Of a DNA stretch of 7,179 bases, positions 4,631-7,179 are shown in pieces (positions within the stretch are counted from its first letter, which is position 1; the number at the start of each line of letters is the position of its first letter). The notes under the pieces are model-generated. The model saw only the letters and a list, made by a program, of their open reading frames with translations, did no database searches and was not told where the DNA came from. Made by a program: the position numbers and the translations under genes. Where the stretch lies: contig DATDRW010000081.1 in NCBI GenBank assembly GCA_035291545.1, positions 1 through 7,179 on the forward strand, given 5' to 3'. Source of the DNA: UBA11373 sp035291545 (GTDB lineage: Bacteria > Actinomycetota > Acidimicrobiia > Spongiisociales > UBA11373).

Positions 4631-5581
4631 GTGTTGATCGTTCAGCGCCCGCACATCGAAGAAGAGGTAGTCGACGAGAACCGCTCGCGGTTCCTCGTGG
4701 AGCCGTTAGAGCCCGGGTTTGGATACACGCTCGGCAACACCCTGCGGCGCACGCTGCTCTCCCGGATTCCCGGGGCGGCGATCACTACCGTGCGCATCGA
4801 GGGTGTGCAGCACGAGTTCTCCACGATCCCCGGAATCGTCGAGGACGTCGTCGACATCATCCTCAACCTCAAGGGTGTGGTGCTGCGCATCGAGGTCGAC
4901 GGCCCGCAAACCCTTTACCTGTCCGCCAAGGGCAAGGGCGACGTGACCGCCGGTGACATCAAGGCTCCGGCGGGCGTCGAGGTGATCAACGATGATCATC
5001 ACATCGTCTCGATGTCATCGAGCGGCAAGCTCGAGATCGAGATGACATGCGAGCGCGGCGTCGGGTATCGCAGCGCCGACCGCAACAACAGGGGCGAGGG
5101 CATCGGGGTCATCCCGATCGACTCCATCTTCTCGCCGGTGCGCAAGGTGGCGTACACGGTCGGCTCGACCCAGGTGGGCCAGATGACCAACTTCGACAAG
5201 CTGGTGCTCGACGTGCACACCGACGGTTCGGTGTCGGCGAGCGAGGCGCTTTCGTCGGCGGGCAAGACCCTGGGAGAGCTCGTGGGGCTGTTCGCCGACT
5301 TCGGCGAGGGCATCGGACTCGTACTCGGCGACGTGGTCGTGAGCGAGTCGGCCTCGCCCGATCTCGACCTCCCCATCGAGGCTCTCGACCTTTCGGAGCG
5401 CCCCCGCAACTGCCTGCGTCGCGCCCAGATCACGACGGTCGGCGAGCTGGTGCAGAAGACCGAGGAGGACCTGCTCAATATCACCAATTTCGGGCAGAAG
5501 AGCCTCGAAGAGGTCACTGCCAAGCTCGACGAGCTCGGCCTGTCGCTCGCCGTGGCGCGCGACAAGGACACGAAGGTCTGA
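4631..5581 (+). CDS. rpoA: DNA-directed RNA polymerase subunit alpha
   Basis: The alpha subunit dimerises to start polymerase assembly, and its C-terminal domain contacts upstream promoter DNA and activators. With the GTG at 4631 the product is 316 residues and begins MLIVQRP, like other actinobacterial alphas; the TTG at 4625 would add two residues with a badly placed ribosome site. The N-terminal domain shows FLVEPLEPGFGYTLGNTLRR and LLSRIPGAA, and the dimer and beta-contact regions are intact. The C-terminal domain (about 250-305) has ERPRNCLRRAQITTVGEL and NFGQKSLEEV. Arg257 corresponds to the key DNA-contacting R265 of E. coli. The tail after GLSL is short (about ten residues), lacking the longer acidic extension of mycobacterial alpha. 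The stop overlaps rplQ by one base. Confidence 0.97.
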   Translation: MLIVQRPHIEEEVVDENRSRFLVEPLEPGFGYTLGNTLRRTLLSRIPGAAITTVRIEGVQHEFSTIPGIVEDVVDIILNLKGVVLRIEVDGPQTLYLSAKGKGDVTAGDIKAPAGVEVINDDHHIVSMSSSGKLEIEMTCERGVGYRSADRNNRGEGIGVIPIDSIFSPVRKVAYTVGSTQVGQMTNFDKLVLDVHTDGSVSASEALSSAGKTLGELVGLFADFGEGIGLVLGDVVVSESASPDLDLPIEALDLSERPRNCLRRAQITTVGELVQKTEEDLLNITNFGQKSLEEVTAKLDELGLSLAVARDKDTKV

Positions 5582-5931
5582 TGCCGAGGCCGAAGCGTGG
5601 CCCGCGGTTCGGAGGTGACGCCGCTCACCAGAAGTCGCTGCTGAGCAACCTTGCTCAGGAGCTGTTCTGGGACGACAAGGTCACCACGACAATCGCCAAA
5701 GCGAAGCTGCTCCGCCCCTATGCCGAGAAGATGATCTCCCGGGCGCGCACCGGCACCCTTCACGCCCGCCGGGTGATCCTCGAGGACATCGGCGACACCG
5801 AAGTCGTCACCCGCCTCTTCGACGAGGTGGCGCCCCGCTACCTGGAGCGTCCCGGCGGGTATACCCGAATCGTACGGATCGGGCCCCGGCGCGGAGACGG
5901 CGCCGAAATGGCCATCGTCGAGCTCGTCTGA
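5581..5931 (+). CDS. rplQ: 50S ribosomal protein bL17
   Basis: bL17 lies near the polypeptide exit-tunnel region of the large subunit. The 116-residue product begins MPRPKRGPRFGGDAAHQKSL and contains the family stretch TTIAKAKLLRPYAEKMI (about 36-52) and the C-terminal GGYTRIVRIGPRRGDGAEMA. Length is normal for the short bacterial form. The ATG overlaps the rpoA stop (TGATG), and GAAGG (5572-5576) lies 4 nt upstream, so it is cotranscribed and probably translationally coupled with rpoA. The gene that often follows, truA, is not present. Confidence 0.97.
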   Translation: MPRPKRGPRFGGDAAHQKSLLSNLAQELFWDDKVTTTIAKAKLLRPYAEKMISRARTGTLHARRVILEDIGDTEVVTRLFDEVAPRYLERPGGYTRIVRIGPRRGDGAEMAIVELV

Positions 5932-5944
5932 GCCGGCGCGGGCC

Positions 5945-6436
5945 ATGATCGAAGAGGCCCGCCGCAAGCACCTCGCAATGGTGGTCGTCGGTGTCGCCTT
6001 CGTGATCGCTTTCCTTGCCATCGCCGCGGCCACCGTCGTCTCGGTGACTTCCGATCCGATACCGGAGCCTGCGACCGTTGCGGCCCTGACGCTTCCTCCG
6101 GGCATCGAGGTGGTCGACGCTCATCAAAACTGCAACGCCGAGGCGTGCGACGGCGAGGGAGCGGTGTTGCGCTCCGAGGGTATGACGGCGGCCGCCGCCC
6201 TCGTCATGGTCGAGGACCGGCTCAAGGGCGCGGGATGGTGGGAGCACCGATGCGGAGATGCCGGCCCGTGCCTGCGCTGGCGCGACCTCGGCGCCGAACT
6301 GGTGCCCTGGGTGGCGGTCGACGACGAGCCCGCCACCGCGGCGATGCGGGCCAACCTCGACGGCATGGAGGTCGACCAGAGCAGCCTCGTCTACCTCCGT
6401 GTGTTCCGCTGCGACGTCGTCACCCCGTGCGGGTAG
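5945..6436 (+). CDS. Unrecognised one-TM protein with three cysteine pairs
   Basis: I do not recognise this family. The 163-residue product has a short charged N-terminus (MIEEARRKH), one hydrophobic span at about 11-34, a Pro-rich linker (38-52) and an exposed domain of about 110 residues. The basic residues before the span predict the C-terminal part lies outside the membrane. The domain has exactly six cysteines, in three close pairs: C63/C68 (four residues between), C103/C109 and C156/C162 (five between). This looks like three local disulfides or a cysteine-rich fold. No lipobox or catalytic motif is visible. The start lies 13 nt after rplQ without a clear ribosome site (M12 at 5978 is an alternative but would cut into the span). 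It is probably carried on the rplQ transcript. A hairpin closes over its stop codon. Confidence 0.8.
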   Translation: MIEEARRKHLAMVVVGVAFVIAFLAIAAATVVSVTSDPIPEPATVAALTLPPGIEVVDAHQNCNAEACDGEGAVLRSEGMTAAAALVMVEDRLKGAGWWEHRCGDAGPCLRWRDLGAELVPWVAVDDEPATAAMRANLDGMEVDQSSLVYLRVFRCDVVTPCG

Positions 6437-6444
6437 CCCCGCAC
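6427..6444 (+). repeat. Perfect 7-bp hairpin with the stop codon in its loop
   Basis: GTGCGGG (6427-6433) and CCCGCAC (6438-6444) are exact complements around the loop TAGC, whose first three bases are the stop codon of the preceding gene. No T-run follows, so a classical terminator is not supported. A U-poor terminator or mRNA 3'-end stabiliser is possible at this end of the cluster. Confidence 0.65.
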
Positions 6445-6487
6445 CGAGTTCTAGCGTCATCTTCCGCCCGCCACGACCAGGAGCATT

Positions 6488-7179
6488 ATGAGTCGCCCGA
6501 TCCGTCTCGCCGTCCAGATCCACCCGCAGCACGCCCCGTACTCGGCGTTGCGGGACGCCGCGGTCGAGGCCGAGGAGCGCAGCGTCGACATCGTGATGAA
6601 CTGGGATCACTTCTACCCGCTCTCCGGCGAGCCGGACGGGATGCACTACGAGTGTTGGACCCAGCTCGCCTCGTTCGCCGAGGTGACCAACCGGGTGGAG
6701 CTCGGCCCGCTGGTGGTGTGCAACTCGTATCGCAATCCCAACCTGCTCGCCGACATGGCGCGGACGGTCGATCACATCTCCGGGGGCCGGGTGATCCTCG
6801 GGATCGGCGCCGGATGGTTCGAGAAGGACTACACCGAGTACGGCTACGACTTCGGGACCGGCCCGTCCCGTGTGGCGGCACTGCGGCGCGACCTGCCGAT
6901 CATCAAAGACCGTCTGCGGGTGCTCAACCCACCCCCGCTGCGCACGATGCCGATCCTCGTCGGCGGCGGCGGGGAGAAGGTGATGCTGCGGATCACCGCC
7001 GAGCATGCCGACATCTGGCACGGTTTCGGGGATGCCGACCAGATCCGCCACAAGTGCGCGGTGCTCGACGCTCACTGCGCCAAGGTGGGACGCGACCCAG
7101 CAGAGATCGAGCGCTCCGCCGGGATCTCCCGGCAGCGGCGCGACGACCCCTCCTACGGAGATGAAATGGTGGCCACCGG
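6488..7179 (+). CDS. F420-type LLM oxidoreductase (3' end outside the window)
   Basis: This frame stays open from the ATG at 6488 to the right edge, giving 230 residues of an expected 280-330. It belongs to the luciferase-like monooxygenase (TIM-barrel) superfamily, in the group annotated as probable F420-dependent oxidoreductases. Visible landmarks are IRLAVQIHPQHAPY at the N-terminus, NWDHFYPLSGEPDG (about 38-51), the strand with LVVCNSYRNPNLLADMARTVDHIS, GGRVILGIGAGWFEKDY (about 99-115), and ILVGGGGEKVMLRITAEHADIWHGFG (about 156-181). Members transfer hydride with reduced F420 or flavin; the substrate cannot be told from sequence. AGGAG (6479-6483) lies 4 nt before the ATG. It follows the six-cysteine gene by 51 nt and a hairpin, and has no evident link to the ribosomal genes. 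Confidence 0.9.
   Translation, partial: MSRPIRLAVQIHPQHAPYSALRDAAVEAEERSVDIVMNWDHFYPLSGEPDGMHYECWTQLASFAEVTNRVELGPLVVCNSYRNPNLLADMARTVDHISGGRVILGIGAGWFEKDYTEYGYDFGTGPSRVAALRRDLPIIKDRLRVLNPPPLRTMPILVGGGGEKVMLRITAEHADIWHGFGDADQIRHKCAVLDAHCAKVGRDPAEIERSAGISRQRRDDPSYGDEMVAT

Noticed and set aside
5922..5933. GCTC/GAGC hairpin at the rplQ stop
   Set aside because: Only 4 bp and no tract follows; too weak to separate from chance.
6452..6457. TAGCGT as a -10 box for the oxidoreductase gene
   Set aside because: It fits TAnnnT, but no TTG-type -35 lies 16-18 nt upstream; that space is the hairpin over the stop codon. Not enough for a promoter call.
5807..7075. Long open frame on the minus strand (422 codons) over rplQ, the six-cysteine gene and the oxidoreductase
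   Set aside because: It runs antisense to rplQ and the LLM oxidoreductase, both recognised by conserved motifs. Its composition is that of an antisense frame in GC-rich DNA and it matches no family I know.
6145..7164. Open frame of 339 codons on the + strand across the end of the six-cysteine gene and the oxidoreductase
   Set aside because: It is Arg/Pro/Gly-rich and out of frame with the LLM oxidoreductase, whose conserved motifs are read from 6488 onwards in another frame.

Overview
This window carries the distal part of a bacterial S10/spc/alpha ribosomal-protein cluster, all on the + strand, from a visibly GC-rich genome. The order is secY, adk, map, [gap], rpmJ, rpsM, rpsK, rpsD, rpoA, rplQ, a small membrane-anchored protein, and an F420-type luciferase-like oxidoreductase that runs off the right edge. 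Four features point to an actinobacterium: rpsD lies between rpsK and rpoA, adk is the short LID-less type, RpoA begins like actinobacterial RpoA (MLIVQRP...), and the F420-type LLM enzyme resembles actinobacterial members. An uncultured Acidimicrobiia-like lineage is my best guess, but this is inference from protein resemblance only.

Layout. Bases 1-1298 are secY, which seems to lack only the first base of its start codon. Bases 1299-1457 are a 159-nt gap with a perfect hairpin over the secY stop codon and two different 7-bp-period tandem arrays. Bases 1458-2752 are adk and map, which overlap. Bases 2753-3086 are a 334-nt gap at the place where infA (IF-1) usually sits. No infA is present. 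The gap holds a third heptamer array arranged as a perfect 23-bp inverted repeat around a strongly folded core, then a plausible sigma-70 promoter and a structured leader. Bases 3087-5931 are rpmJ-rpsM-rpsK-rpsD-rpoA-rplQ, packed with gaps or overlaps of -1 to 21 nt and mostly good Shine-Dalgarno sites. Bases 5945-6436 encode an unrecognised one-TM protein with three closely spaced cysteine pairs. Bases 6488 to the end encode the N-terminal 230 residues of the LLM oxidoreductase.

How the genes work together. SecY is the protein-export channel. Adk balances adenine nucleotides, and Map removes the initiator methionine from new proteins. The ribosomal proteins and the RNA polymerase alpha subunit form the translation and transcription core. 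The sequence suggests at least two transcription units: one ending after map, and one starting from the promoter near 2889-2917 and driving rpmJ to rplQ, possibly continuing into the membrane protein.

The genes themselves are ordinary. The unusual material is in the two long gaps: heptamer arrays of three different sequences sharing period 7 and a GCC core, inverted repeats that include stop codons, mutually exclusive hairpins, and the missing infA. I see no clear new protein system. The six-cysteine membrane protein is the only unrecognised gene.
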